Assembly (NCBI GenBank): GCA_004431415.1
Contig: QPMI01000212.1
Coordinates: forward strand, 1-64,000
Direction of reading: 5' to 3'
Origin: Cyanophora paradoxa
Taxonomy: Eukaryota; Glaucocystophyceae; Cyanophorales; Cyanophoraceae
DNA length: 64,000 nucleotides
Shown: piece by piece, positions 29,866 to 41,208 of the stretch
Layout: each line of letters starts with the position of its first letter
Position numbering within the stretch: the stretch's first letter is position 1
Position numbers and translations under genes: made by a program
The notes under the pieces: generated by a model
The model's input: only the letters and a program-made list of their open reading frames with translations
The model's database searches: none
What the model was told of the DNA's origin: nothing

Positions 29866-31459
29866 CGCGACTCGCGAGCAGGGATGTGAAAATTATTGGG
29901 GGTCCCCCGAGGGTCCAAAACTTATGGCGATAATTTTTCCCTTGTATGTATAATTTATGGAAAATTATGGGAAAAATTATGCCATACAAAGCGGAAAAGT
30001 TTCGTCGCTCAGCCTTGTTTCGTTGCTCAGAAGCATTATATGCTTGTTAAAGTGCTTTATTGACTCTCAGAAATATGTCCTGGGCCGCTAATGACGCTCT
30101 GGAGCAATTTTTTTTATGTAACGCAGTAATCTATTCAGTTCATAATCACTAAGACAAAAGTACTGAGCCGACACGGCACAACATCCAAGGATGAGGCCTA
30201 TAACGTCAACTCGCCCCACAAGGGAGCATATACTCTGAACTAGAGAAAAGAAACACGAATAGAAGTTCCCCCATGGGTTTTACTCCTACCACTGCCGACC
30301 ATCTGCTGGATTCCTAGGGCAACGAAGGCCGGACTATATTCTGCATATGTGGCAGAGTCCTCCTCCAAGCAGAAAACTTGCGCCCTCCGGCCACAAGGGA
30401 TCCCTGTCGCCGCTCCCTATGAAAGGATTACAGCTAAGGGTGGTGCTAGCCGTAGCTGGGGGTGCACGCAGCTCGTCGCCACCGCATCAAGGCTGAAGTC
30501 GAAAATTGACCACCATCCGCTAGTGGTGAGTACTACGGTTTCGCGTTGTTCCAGGCACGCGCTCAGCTGACTGCGCCACGCCAGCTGTGGACTGAATGTG
30601 CTACTGGAGAAGAGGCCTGGAAACCGGGTCCTGGGGGACCCGGGCGAAAACCAGGGGGCGCACGGCATCGCCAGCCGCAGCCAGCGACCTGTGCTCCTCG
30701 GCCGAGAGATACCGCCTCCAGCTGGCGCGCGCGCGTGCGAAGTCCGCTGCGGCGGGGGTTGGGAGGCCCCGGGCCGCCCGAGTGCTCAGAAGCACGTCGC
30801 CTCGCCAGGAGTCCAAGCATCTGTGCGGCCGCGACGCCCACGGCCGCGACGCGGGCGCGCAATCACACGACCGACGATCATCTGCGCGGGCGCAACGCAG
30901 GTCGCCGGCCCCATAGCAGCGGGCGGCCGATCGCTGCCGCAGAGAAGTGCTTGGGCTGAACGAGAGAGCAGCTGCTGAAGCCGCCGCTGGTGTCCGCTGG
31001 AGTAGCTCGCCGAACCGACCCGCGATGCAGAGTCCTAACGGACGCGCGGCAAACCAGCTAGGGAAGGGCTAAAGGCACCGCCGAGGCGATTCGCGGCAGC
31101 CGGAGAGGCGCCCGGCGGGCAGGAGCCCGCCACCTACTTCCTCTCCAGGTCGGGGTACGCGAATCCAATGACGCTCTGGAGCAAGGATGGCTGGGTGACA
31201 GAGGGGGGGTAGGGGCTCTTAGAGAGGGGAAGAGGCGCCGACGCACCTCACATTCAGCACCCGCAAAGCAGCCTTATTTGCTTTCAATACACTGTACATC
31301 TATCTTATAATTAGAGGCGCCAGGGGGGTGTCCTCTAAAAATTTTCTATAAATTATGGATGGCCGAAACGGGGGGCAAAAATTATCCCATAATTTTTCGA
31401 AAAATTATGGAATACTTTTTCCATAATTTATGGGCGGCAAACCCTGCTCGCGAGTCGCG
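29866..31459. mobile_element. Candidate transposable element bounded by an 18-bp inverted repeat
   Basis: CGCGACTCGCGAGCAGGG at 29866-29883 is exactly complemented at 31442-31459. Just inside each end are AT-rich stretches sharing ATAATTT/AAATTATGG words (29886-29990 and 31335-31435), which look like the decayed inner part of longer inverted ends. AATGACGCTCTGGAGCAA occurs twice inside (about 30091 and 31167). No transposase frame was recognised, so any element would be non-autonomous, or the repeat may be chance (its core CTCGCGAG is itself a palindrome). Confidence 0.4.
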
Positions 31460-32627
31460 CCACGCGGCAAGCGCCGGACGCCGCCGGGACGCGTACGCGC
31501 GCGGCGCGCGCCACCGCCGCCACGCGGCATGCGCAATTGCAAGCTCGAGCTTATGATCATCTGCATGATTCATGATCAAATCTTGGCTCGGAATCGATAT
31601 CATGATCAGGCTCGGAAGTTGTCGGAACAGAGGTTACAGAGCATCCGATGATCGGAGGCCTTCATGGATCGAAGCTCCACATCAATTGCAACGTCGCGGA
31701 GGTTCCGAGTTTGAACACACCTAGATCGATCTAGAAAATGATTGAATTTGTCAGCATTTTCTGCTTATGCGCTGCTGGCCGCTCTGGCAGCCTGCTGCTT
31801 TTAATGTGCATGCGGAGTCTCATTGCGGACCGCCAATTGCATTTTTTTTGGTGAATTAACGGCGCAATTAACCGCCCCAACTTGGCGAATTGGCCCCCAA
31901 TTTGCCGGCAGCAGGCCGGGGCCCGGGGGTGCCAGGCTGCCACTGCCAGCACTGCCAGGCCCTGAGCAGAACTTGCTGCAGAACTTCGGAAGCTCCAGCC
32001 AATCATTACTGTTGCAAAGTTCATCGATATCAATGTCAAGTTCATTGTCAACGTTAACATTGCAATTGTCAAGCATTGTCAACAAGTTGACATCAACTTG
32101 ACAACGTTAACAACTTGTCAGTGACACTCATTGTCGATGTCATATTGCATGAAAGGCCGCCGCTCCGGGCTGCGTTTACCGTGAACGTTCATTATCATGA
32201 TCATCATAGATATCGGATCACGATATCGATTTCATGATGCATGCGCATCATATACATGTCTTCCGTCACTCATGGTTTCAGATCTAGAAACCGCGGCGTG
32301 CTACGTGTAAATAATTATAATCAAACTTTTTGATTCTGCATGCATATGCCATGACTCAGACAGTCACTCAATGATGTGCACTGCGGCATGCGCACGTGGT
32401 GTAGTTTTGGTGACTAAGTTACTAAAGTTATCACTGTGAGTCTAAATCTAATGCCGGGCATTGGCTGAAACAGACCGCGGCCGAGTCTGAAAATGTAGGT
32501 ATTTCTAGTGCCGGTGCCGGATACTATGATGATTAATATTCACCATGAAAACCGACGCATTTGTAGGTTTTCTTAACAATCTAGGCACCAAGAAAGATAT
32601 GGGGAGCTAGCTGGCCGCAGGCTACAG
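31460..32627. other. Gene-poor region rich in TCATGATC and TTGTCAA words
   Basis: No supported gene. It has low-complexity clusters of TTGTCAA/TTGACAA with AACGTTAAC (about 32025-32135), which can pair with one another, and dispersed TCATGATC/GATCATGA palindromes (31553-31610, 32193-32240). Confidence 0.45.
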
Positions 32628-35534
32628 CTACAGGAGGAGGTCCATGGCGCTAGCGAAGGGCTGCGACTCGGGGGCCCCCGCCCCCTGCGGCCCGTCGTCG
32701 GCATCGCCCTCGTACCCCCCCTCGAAGGCGTCCTCGGGGGCCCCGGCCCCCGCCGGCGGCCCCCGCGCCAGGATCACCGACTCCACCGCAGGCCCCGCCC
32801 CGTCCTCCTCCTCCGCCTCCGCCTCCGCCTCCGCCGCATCCTCCGCATCCACACGCTTGGCCCGGGGCGTCGGCGCCGGCTTCGAATTAGGCTCCGGCTC
32901 CGAGAGGAGGCCGGCGGGCGGGGCGTCCCCCGCCACGAAGGTCGAGGGCGGGCTCTGGAAGGCCGCCGGCCCCGCCGCCTTTCCGCAGCTGACGAACTCG
33001 CGCGCATCAAGCTTTCCGTCCCCGTCCCCGGCGCCGTAGTACCCCGCGCCCTCCTGGAGGCGCGTCCCGTCGTACAGGCGGATCGCCTCCTCGGCGCGGG
33101 CGATGGAGACGGGCCGCGCCGCGCCCTGCGTCGCCCGCGCGAGCCGCCCCGCGTCCGCCTCGCCCGCCGCCCCGAACAGCGTCCGCCACGTCGCCTGCTC
33201 CCCGCTGAAGTTGTACCCCTCCTGCGCGCCCCGCTCGAGAAATAAAGGAGCGAGAGGAAGGAAAAGGCGGGGAGGGGCGGGCCTCGAGGGAGCGGTGGAG
33301 GAGGTGCGCGAGCTTCCCCGCGTGGTCCGTGGCCCCCAGGGCGCGGTAACCCTCCTCGCGGGCCGCCGCCCCGCACGCCTCGCGCTCGGTGCCCTCCTCC
33401 TGCGCTTGCCGCTGGGGCTCCCCCCGCGCCCCGGGGCCCGCCGGCCCCTCGTCGAAGTTCCGGGTACGCGCCCCGCCCTCCTCCTCCTCCTCCTCCTCCT
33501 CCTCCTCGGAGGTGCACCGCCTGTACCCGTCGAACGCGTCGGGCGCCGAGTCGACGCAGGCGCCCTTGGAGCCGGAGCCGGAGCCCAGGGCGAGCTTCGA
33601 GCCGAGCTGCTGCCGCCCCGCGGCGCCCTCCAGCTCGGGGCCCCCGTCCAGCGTCACGAAGGGGCACTTGTTCGCCTTCGTCAGGAAGGCGGGCTCCCTG
33701 GGGGGGTACAGGGCGTAAGAAAGAGGGAGGGAGGAGGAGAGAGAGAGGGGAAGGCCACTGCTATCTTAGGGCGGTCCAGCTAAACGAGAGAGGGGGCGGG
33801 CGGCCTGGGAGTGACGGCATCCGGCTGTCCGTAGAGCTTCTAGAAGGAGAAGAGGGGAGGATGGCGTACCCCTCGACGACGCTGCGGTCGACGAACTCGT
33901 AGGTCTTGGGGAGCTGCGGCCCGATCTGGGTGGGCGGCCCCTTCTCCACCCACTTGCCCTCCTGCATGCGCCAGGGCCCCGCCACCGCCGGCTTCTCTAT
34001 GCGCTCGCCCACGATCGTCACCGGCTCGCCCCGCCGCTCGCCCACCAGGCGGCTCCCCAGCGGCCTCGCGTCGCTCGTCACGTGCGCTGCCCTCACGTGA
34101 GCGTCGACGTCGGCTCAGGTGAGGGGCAAGGGGGGTACAGTGCGGACCGACGTAGGTGCCGACCTCCTTCCCCGTGCGGTAGTACATCTCGGGGGCCCCG
34201 CCGGACCCCGCGGCGGTACCCAGGGGCGACCCGAACGCAGCCGGCCTGCGCGCGGGGGTACGCGAGCGTAAGGAACGGGGCGGAGTCGAACCGATCTTCG
34301 GAAGAAAGCGCACGAGTCCGCCCATGAGAGGTTCAGGCGGGGGGTAGAAGGCGCGGCCAGGTCCAGGGGTACGCCGGCGCCGCCCGTAGCGTCGGAGCCT
34401 CCTAGGAGGGCGAGTGCCTCCAGGCCCGTGAGCCCCTCGCCGAGCCGCGCCACCGCCGCCTCGAGCTGCGAACGGAGTCTCAGAGGCCGGCAGGGAGGGG
34501 GGGGGGGAGTCTGAGCGGAGTCTGAGCGGCCGGAAGAGAGGGGGGGGGGGGGGGGGGGGGCGGTCCAAGCGGTCGGGCGGGCGCGCGGAAGAGGCGGCGC
34601 ACGGCGAGACTAAGCGGAAGGGGGCGGGCGCCGCGCGGCGGGCGGGCGGGCGGGTGGGAGGCGGTCTAAGCGGCCAGGCAGAGGCGGGGGCGGGCGGGCG
34701 GGCGGAGCCGGGTCCGTGTAAGCGGGCGAGGAGGGGGGTAGCGCACGGCGCCGTCGAGCGGGGAGTGGTCGTCCCAGGCGGAGCGGGCAGCCCATCCCGA
34801 GCCGGCCTCCGCCGAGTCCGCAGGCGAGAGCGAACCCCCGCTCCCCTCCCCTCCTTGTTCTTCCTCGGCCCTCGAAACGGAGGTGGAGGAGGGGGCCGGG
34901 GCGAGGGGCCGGGGCGCCCCCGTTGCGTACAGGATCGCCGGGTCCCGTAGCTCCAGGCTCGTCGCGAGGTGCAGGGCGGCCTCGCGTTCGGTCTCCGTCT
35001 CCGTCGCGTAGCGCTGGACCGTGGGGCGCATCACCTCCTGCTTCACCACGCGCTCCGCCCGCGCCTCGTACGCCGCCTTCCCCACCACGCTCGGGCCTTT
35101 AATCTGCCCCCCCCCCCTCTCAGGGACGGGTACGGGTGCAGGGGGGGGGGAGGAGATGAAATTGACCTCGATGACCTCCCCGAAGACGGTGAGGGGCCGC
35201 GCGAACTCGGCGGCCTTGGCCGCGGCGCCCTTGCCCTCCGCCCCGCACGGCTCGCCCGAGGAATCGAGGGGCGAGCCCGAGGGCTCCCGGTGCAGCCGCA
35301 GCGCCGGGTCCTTGATCGAGTAGCGTGTCCGGTCCTCCTTGTCCGCCTCTGCACGCGCCGCGCACGGCCCGGCTCATCAGCGGCGGCGGCGGAGGAGGAG
35401 GAGGAGGAGGAGGCGGCGGCGGTGGTTTCAGGCGCACGGATTCGATCGTAGAAGGCCTTTCCGCCGAGAATGTCGGGCAGCGGCTCGCCCGACGCCGACC
35501 GGAAGCCCGCGGCCGTCTGCGGGCGGCTTGAGAG

Positions 35535-35567
<33 letters not shown>

Positions 35568-35981
35568 ATCCGGTCGCGGGCGCACCTGCGGGTCATGCAG
35601 CGGCACGAGCGGGTCGAGCACGGGCGCCCCGGCCACCCTCGCCGGGCTGCTGGCGCCCGCCTCGATCATCTCCTCGCCGCGCCAGTGCGCGCCTCTGCGA
35701 GAGCGTCGCGCACGCCCAGGAGCGGCGCCGCGGGCGAGTGCGCTCACCAGAATCGCTCTCCCGGCGCCAGCCGCCGCCACAGCCTCGCTCGCACGCTGGA
35801 GGGTTTTCAGCTGCAGGACCTCTGATGGGCGGAGAGCCGTTGAAAGAAGGCCAGCAGCTGAGGCTTGATAGTACAGGCGAGCAGTTGGTGCGGCCGGGCC
35901 CGTAGGCTCCGAGGCTCCTTGCCCGTGTCGTGTGCTCGGAGCGGGTTCAGATGCACGCGGCTGGGTTATAGAATCCTCCAA
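32628..35981 (-). CDS. EF-hand-containing multi-exon protein of unknown role
   Basis: The gene starts at the ATG 35981 (MEDSITQPRAS) and ends at the TAG 32628-32630 (AMDLLL). Exon-like segments on minus include an Ala-rich tract (about 35530-35560), ILGGKAFYDRIRA (about 35440-35480), KDPALRLHREPSGSPLD (about 35270-35320), YEARAERVVKQEVMRPTVQR (about 35015-35075), EMYYRTGKEVGTYVG (about 34150-34195), KWVEKGPPTQIGPQLPKTYE (about 33900-33960), a run of ten Glu (about 33480-33510), then GAGDGDGKLDAREF (about 33015-33050), a single EF-hand-like calcium loop. The C-terminus is acidic. One EF loop with D-x-D-G-x-L-D spacing is convincing, but no family could be named. It is divergent from the F-box gene, 137 bases apart. 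Confidence 0.5.
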
Positions 35982-36117
35982 GAGCTCAGCTGCGTGTGCG
36001 GCGGCTGGGAATTCAATGCGGAAGAGGAGCAGCCGTCAGCTGTGGGGGGTATAGCCCTTGTTTGCGGGGGGTTCTGCTGCGAATTTCTGCACATTCCCGC
36101 TAGCGCAGCGTCAGCGG
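35982..36117. promoter_or_regulatory. Two-way promoter between the EF-hand and F-box genes
   Basis: 136 bases between divergent start codons. It contains GCTGTGGGGGGTATAG followed by CCCTTGTTTGC, a word repeated in a second divergent promoter at 59205-59227, where the sequence upstream (GAGCGGGTT...GCACGCGGCTGGG) also matches. Confidence 0.5.
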
Positions 36118-37405
36118 ATGCATATGCATGATGCCAGAGATGACCCAGACGAGCACAGTCCGATCGTCGGGCTGCCCAGAGAGATACTGTCGCTGATCAT
36201 CGAGCGCCTCGGCCTGCAGTGCGCGGCCAGCGCGAGGGCAGTGTGCTCCAGCTGGCGCCAGGCGGCAGACGCGGTGCAGTGGAGGTGGCTGGAACTCACG
36301 ACTCGGCGCGCGGCGCGCGCGGAACAGCTCGCGAAGACCCTCGTTCCAGCTGCAGCTGGCGCTGCGGCCGCGGCTGATCAGGCGGCCGCGGCCGGCGAAG
36401 CCCGCGGCCGGTGGATCCGCCTGGCCGCCGGCGCGTGCGTCTGATTGGAGTTCAGCGGCCCCGGAGACTTCGACGATGCCGAGGACCCCGAGCTGAGCTG
36501 GGGCGCGGCGCTCAAGCTCGTCGCGGCGAGCGCGGCGGCGAGCGGCGCCGGCGGCCTGGGCGGCATGGAGCTCTTCTGCCAGCGCTCGTCGAGCTGCTGC
36601 GCCGGCGACCTCCTCCGCGCCCTCACCCCGCCGGCCCCGCCGGCGCCGCCCGGAGGATGCGCGCAGGGCGCGCTCCGGTACCTCCGCCTCACCGGCAGCG
36701 ACCGCAGCAGCTACAGCCTCAGCGGCGAGTCGCCGGAGTGCGCCGGCCTGCCCGACGGCCTCGAGGATCTCCTGCGGCCCTTCCCGCGCCTCGAGGTCCT
36801 CGACCTTCCCTCGTGCTGCACCGCCGACGCCGTCGCCGTCTCGGCCCTCGCCCGCTCCCTCCCGCGCCTCAGGGAGGTCCGCTCCCGTCCTGCGGCCCGC
36901 CCGCCCGCCCGCCCGCCTGCTCCTGCACCCTGCTGATCGACATCCCACCCCCCTCCCCCCCCTCAGCTGCAGCTCGGGTTCGCCCCGGGCCTCGAGTGCG
37001 CGGCGGGCCTGGCGCCGCTGGCCGCCCTCGAGATCCTCGACCTGAAGGGCCGCCCGGGAGACGTCCCCGACCTCGCCCCCGTCCTCGAGGGCCTCGCCGC
37101 CGGGCCCGCCGCCCGCTCCCTCCAGCGGTGCGCCTCCAATCTAAGCTCTGCTAAGCTAATTATAAGCTAAGCTATAGTACCAAGCCAGGCTAAGCGCTAA
37201 GCTAAGCTTGTAGCTTAGTATCTAGTACCGATCCTTTGCTTTCTCCAAATGTTAACAGTTCTGAAGCTCAGTTCGCTAAGCTTAAGCTTTTCCCGCCAGC
37301 ATCCAGGGCGACGGGGAGCTGACGGAGTTCGGCCTGCGCGCCCTCCCGCGCCTCACCGCGCTGCGCTGCCTCCAGGGCCAGTACGCGGTGCGCTCGCTCG
37401 CCGCG

Positions 37406-37440
<35 letters not shown>

Positions 37441-38305
37441 CCCCCGCCCCCGCCCCCGCCGCGCCCGCCCCGTCTTCGTTCCCGCCCCCCGCCCCGCCCT
37501 CCGCCTCTTCGTCCCCGCCCCCGCCCCCGCCTCCGCCCCCGCCGAACTCGAATCTGATCTCCGCCCGAACTCGAATCTGATTTCCGCCCCCCGTTGCTTC
37601 TCTGCAGGTGGAAGGCTCCGTCCCCGCGGCGGCCCTCGCCGCCCTCGCCTCCTGCACCTCCTCCTCTTCGGCCCCCGGGGCGAGGAGGCGGTACCCCTGC
37701 TCGCGGAGCTCCTCGCCGGCTTCAGGGCGGCCCTCGAGCGTACCCCCCTCCTCGAACTCGGCCTCAACATCCGTGCGTTCTTTCGTTTCTCCTCCATTCG
37801 ACTTCAGTTTAATTTGCTCTGACCATCCGGCCGACCGTCAGCCCTGCCGCCGTCCTCGGAATCCCTCGCGGCCCTTTCTTCCCTCGTGCGGGCGGCCGGG
37901 CCGGGCCGCCTGGAGCTCTCGGTCGACCTGAACTTCAGGGACGGCGGCGCGGGCCTGCCGTCCGACCCCGCCGCCGCCGCCGCCCTCTGCGAGGCCCTGG
38001 TGGCCGCCCCGCCCCGCAGCGTCGACTTCACGGTGAACGCCGACCCGGATGCCGTCGCCGCCGGCCGCCTCGCCGCCCTCGCCGCCCTCGCGGGGTGCTA
38101 CCCCCTCACCCAATTCGAGGCCCGTCCCCCGCCCTGCCCAGGCCTAGCCTCCGGGTCTGACCGGAGGCGCAGGTTCGGCTCCGGCTGGGATCCCCCAAGA
38201 GTCTGCCGCGGCCGGCCCGGCGGCCGCCGAGCCGTGCGGCGAGCCCTCCCCTCCGCCCCCCTGAGGGTGTGGAATGTCCCGAACTTGATGTTCGCTGATG
38301 TTTGA
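36118..38305 (+). CDS. F-box/leucine-rich-repeat protein
   Basis: F-box proteins recruit substrates to SCF ubiquitin ligases through Skp1. From the ATG at 36118 an F-box follows: GLPREILSLIIERLG ... ARAVCSSWRQAAD ... WRWLEL (residues about 17-60). Leucine-rich repeats follow in later exons: LRYLRLTG (about 36675), LEVLDLPSC (about 36795), ALEILDLKG (about 37030), LPRLTALRCLQG (about 37350), and a RLELSVDLNF repeat (about 37910). Introns include one with about 33 consecutive C (37407-37439). At 36435-36455 the frame hits a TGA unless the 21 bases GTGCGTCTGATTGGAGTTCAG are removed; they have GT and AG ends and are a multiple of three. The stop is taken at 38303-38305; the end is uncertain. Confidence 0.65.
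37407..37439 (+). repeat. Poly-C tract in an F-box gene intron
   Basis: An uninterrupted run of about 33 C, followed by CCCCCG units, on the sense strand of the gene. It is the longest of many such tracts in the host introns. Confidence 0.9.
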
Positions 38306-38570
38306 TGAGCTTGAAGCTTCGCCTGCTGATGAGTTTACTGAGGTAAACGTTGACCTCGAAGCAAATGCAAGAGTTCTAGTGCGCATGCAGTCGCGCTACA
38401 TGTACACGCCGTAGGATGCGCATCGATGTATGCCCCAGAGCGTGCAGGGTGCACGTGGACATGGCCCGCCGACGTGCGCCCCCATCCTAATTATAACGGC
38501 GCGGCGGGCCGTGCACGGCAGGCATATGCATGCTTATGGCAGGCACGGCACGGCACAGCACGCGTACGGC

Positions 38571-39511
38571 ATGGCAAGCTTGAGATCGAATTGTATCGCC
38601 CCGTTCCTGTTCGTGTGGGCCCTGCCCGTGGCCATGGACACCCCCGACCCCGCATCGCTCCGGATCCTCTCCGCCCTCGCCTTCCGCGGGGTATACGTAC
38701 CCTGCTGGCTCGACATCCCCCTCGACGTCCGCCCGTACCCCCCTTCCCCCCCCCCACCCCACTCTTTCAGTGACGGCTCCGCAGGGCGCCGCCTTTTCGG
38801 AGGCGGCGGAGGCGGCGCTGGCGGACTGCGCGGCGTGTACCCCTTCTCTCCCACGCCACCGGCTCTTCCTCCCGTCTCCCCGCCCCGCGCGCCCCGCCCC
38901 GCATGCGCAGTGCTTGGACGCCCTCCTCTCGTCGCTCGAGGGCTACGTGCCCCCCCGCTCCGGACCCGCCGCCAAAGGTGCATGCGCAGAGGCTGCCGGC
39001 GCGCCACGGGGCCCGGCGCCGGCCCCGCATGGCCAGAAACGCTGTGCCCCGCTCCTTTGATCATGATTTGCCCCCCGCTGCCGCGCCCTAGCCTCTTACG
39101 CCCCGGGTGTCCAGGCGCGGGCGGCGGCGCTGCAGGCGAAGCTCGCCGCCGGCGCCCGCGAGCTGAACTTCGGAAGGAAGTGGCCTTACCGGTACCGGTA
39201 CCCCCGCCCCGCCCCGCCCCGCCACGCCCCCGTGTGGCCAACCGCCGGCCCCGCCCCGCCCCGCGCAGCTCGAGCGGCAGATAGCGACCCTCGAGGCGGC
39301 CGCCGCCCGCGAGTCATCGTCCCGCGACGCGAATTCGAAGGGGGAGAAGAAGGCGCGGGGCGGGCCCGTGCCGCCGCCCCCGCCGCCGCGGCGCCCCCGC
39401 TCGAGCCTCGGAGCCCGCATAAGTCGAGGCGGACGCCCCGGCTGCTCCCTGGCCCCGCCGCCAAAGAGGGACAAGGGAAAGCTTAAGAGCAAGGCATGCG
39501 CCCTCATGTGA
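38571..39511 (+). CDS. Small coiled-coil protein with basic Pro-rich tail
   Basis: Exons on plus: a first exon from ATG 38571 (or the inner ATG 38634, MDTPDPASLRILSALAFRG) ending at a GTATACGTACCC donor; an exon after TTTCAG near 38768 (TAPQGAAFSEAAEAALADC); an exon CLDALLSSLEGYVPPRSG (about 38916-38980); ARAAALQAKLAAGARELNFG (about 39115-39175); and LERQIATLEAAAARESSS (about 39272-39320), running into a Pro/Arg/Lys-rich tail to the stop at 39509-39511. The two helical exons have heptad spacing. The short hydrophobic stretch after 38571 could be a signal anchor if that start is used. Function unknown. It follows the F-box gene by about 270 bases. Confidence 0.45.
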
Positions 39512-39695
39512 GGGCCGGACTCGGGCCGCCGAGCAGCCGCATCGAGCTTGAGGGGCGCCCTTGCGCCGTTTGCAGGCTTGCCCGCCCCGGCCCAGTGCCC
39601 AGGCCCCACCGCCACTGCGTGTGTCGCGTGTACTGCGCGTACTATTGCGCGCCGGCGCACGGGAAGCGGGGCGCGGGGCGCGGGGCGCGGGGCCG

Positions 39696-40510
39696 CTACA
39701 AGCAGTCGGCGTCGACGGCCGCCTCCTCCGCCTCGAAGAAGTCGCCCTCCGCCGCCTCGCCTGCACACGGGCGCGGTCACCGCCGGCCGCACGGGCGAAC
39801 GGGCGAGGAAGGCGGGGGCGCACCGGCGCAGGCAAAGGCGGGCATGTCGCCGCTGGCGCCGTCCAGCGCCAGCGCGACCTGCGGGGCGGGGCGGGCCCGG
39901 CGCGCGCCCGCTCAGTCCAGCGGGCGGGCGGGTCGGGGGCCAGAGTGAGGTAGGGCGGACCTCGTCCGCCTCGCTGATCAGGGAGCCCGAGGAGAAGATC
40001 GGGCCGTCGCCGTTGTCGCCGCCGCTGCTGCCCGCCGCCACGCCGTTCGGGTTCACGGCCTTGCAGGCGTTCAGGCACGAGATGTAGGCCGTGTTCTTGA
40101 GGTAGCCGGCGCTGTAGCTGCTCCCCGCCGGCGTGCGGGCGTCAGGCGGCAGAACGCAGGCGCAGCCGCCGCGGCGGGCGGGCGAGGCGGCGCTCACGCG
40201 GAGGTGCAGCCCAGCCGGCACGCCTCCTTTGCCTGCGAAGCGAGCGCGGGTGAGATCTCCGGCGGCTTCTCGCATCGGGGAGGCCGGGCGGTTTGGGCGG
40301 TTTGAAGCGCGGCGGCAGTTGCGCCCTCGCCAGCCGGGACACGAAATGATTGCAAAGCTATTGTGCGGAAGGCGGCATTCGAAAGGCTGTGCATCTAACG
40401 CCGCAGTAAGGTGGCGGGCGGAGCTCCGCTTGTGAAGCTGCTCGGGCGTGCCGCACCCCCTCGGAGCTGTCGCCAATGTACGTCGTCGTCGGATTGAAGC
40501 CTGCCGACAT
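39696..40510 (-). CDS. Small multi-exon protein of unknown function
   Basis: Minus-strand exons: ATG 40510 (MSAGFNPTTTYIGDSSEGVR); a Cys-containing exon (KEACRLGCTS, about 40195-40235); SYSAGYLKNTAYISCLNACK (about 40065-40125) running to SSGSLISEADE at a GT donor (about 39962); VALALDGASGDMPAFACAG (about 39830-39885); and EGDFFEAEEAAVDADCL with TAG at 39696-39698. About 150 residues with several Cys and no recognised domain. It is divergent from the plus-strand frame at 40582. Confidence 0.4.
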
Positions 40511-40581
40511 CTTTCCGGAGGACTTGCGATGATAAGGGGGGGTATCGCGTTCAAATCGTTCAAAGTGGTTTAGCCGTATAC

Positions 40582-40983
40582 GTGTCCAAGCTGGAGGACG
40601 ACGACGACTACCGGTCGAAGCGTGGCGGCGACGACTACCTGCCGGCTGCCATCAGCCCGCCGCCAGCTCGAAACGCACCAAGCCGCGGCCTGCAGCCCCT
40701 CGAGCACTTGTGGGAGCAGCACAACCTCAGCCTAGGTTCGGTTCACATCGACGATTACCGCCCCGACGCCGAGCCGTCGCTGTCCCTGGATCTCTCGCCC
40801 GTTAGGGGCCGCACGCCGCCGGGCAGCGACGTCGGCATCACAGAGCGGACCCGGAAGACCGAGGTATCCGAGGCGGGCGTACGGACCGCCGAGGGCGCCG
40901 CGCACGAGCAGGCGGGCCCAGCTGCAGGCCCAGGCCTCGGCAAGAAAGTCAGCTTCGCGCGCCAGCTCACAGGTCGGCCGCCG
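40582..40983 (+). CDS. Exon upstream of the P2X gene, possibly its N-terminal extension
   Basis: A long open stretch without an ATG at its start, beginning SKLEDDDDYRSKRGGDDY and ending GKKVSFARQLTG at a possible GT donor (about 40973). Composition is acidic then Pro/Arg-rich, apparently disordered, as in cytoplasmic tails. It may be an exon of the P2X gene, whose transmembrane part begins at about 41385, or a separate small gene. Confidence 0.35.
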
Positions 40984-41208
40984 CCGCCGCGCCGGCTTCG
41001 CCTCGCACAGTTCGCCCATTTACAGCGCGTCCCGCGTGCAGCCGGCGGCGGCTGGGTCGACGCCACGTACCTTCCGCACCCAGAACAGAAGATGTCGGCC
41101 TGGGCGCGGTCCGGAACCACTATTTTGCTCTCGCCCCCGCGCGGCGCACGCACCCATCTTTGATGCGCGGGCGCGCGCAGGCTGCGGTCGGCCTTTTCGA
41201 GGCTGGAC

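Noticed and set aside
31880-32140. Possible CRISPR-like array of TTGTCAA words
   Set aside because: Word spacing is irregular, units are 7-10 bases, and the host is eukaryotic.
35043-35600. Poly-Ser/poly-Pro frames around CTCCTCCTC and GGCGGC runs
   Set aside because: Triplet-repeat translations in shifted frames; the sense minus frame gives ordinary exon sequence on both sides.
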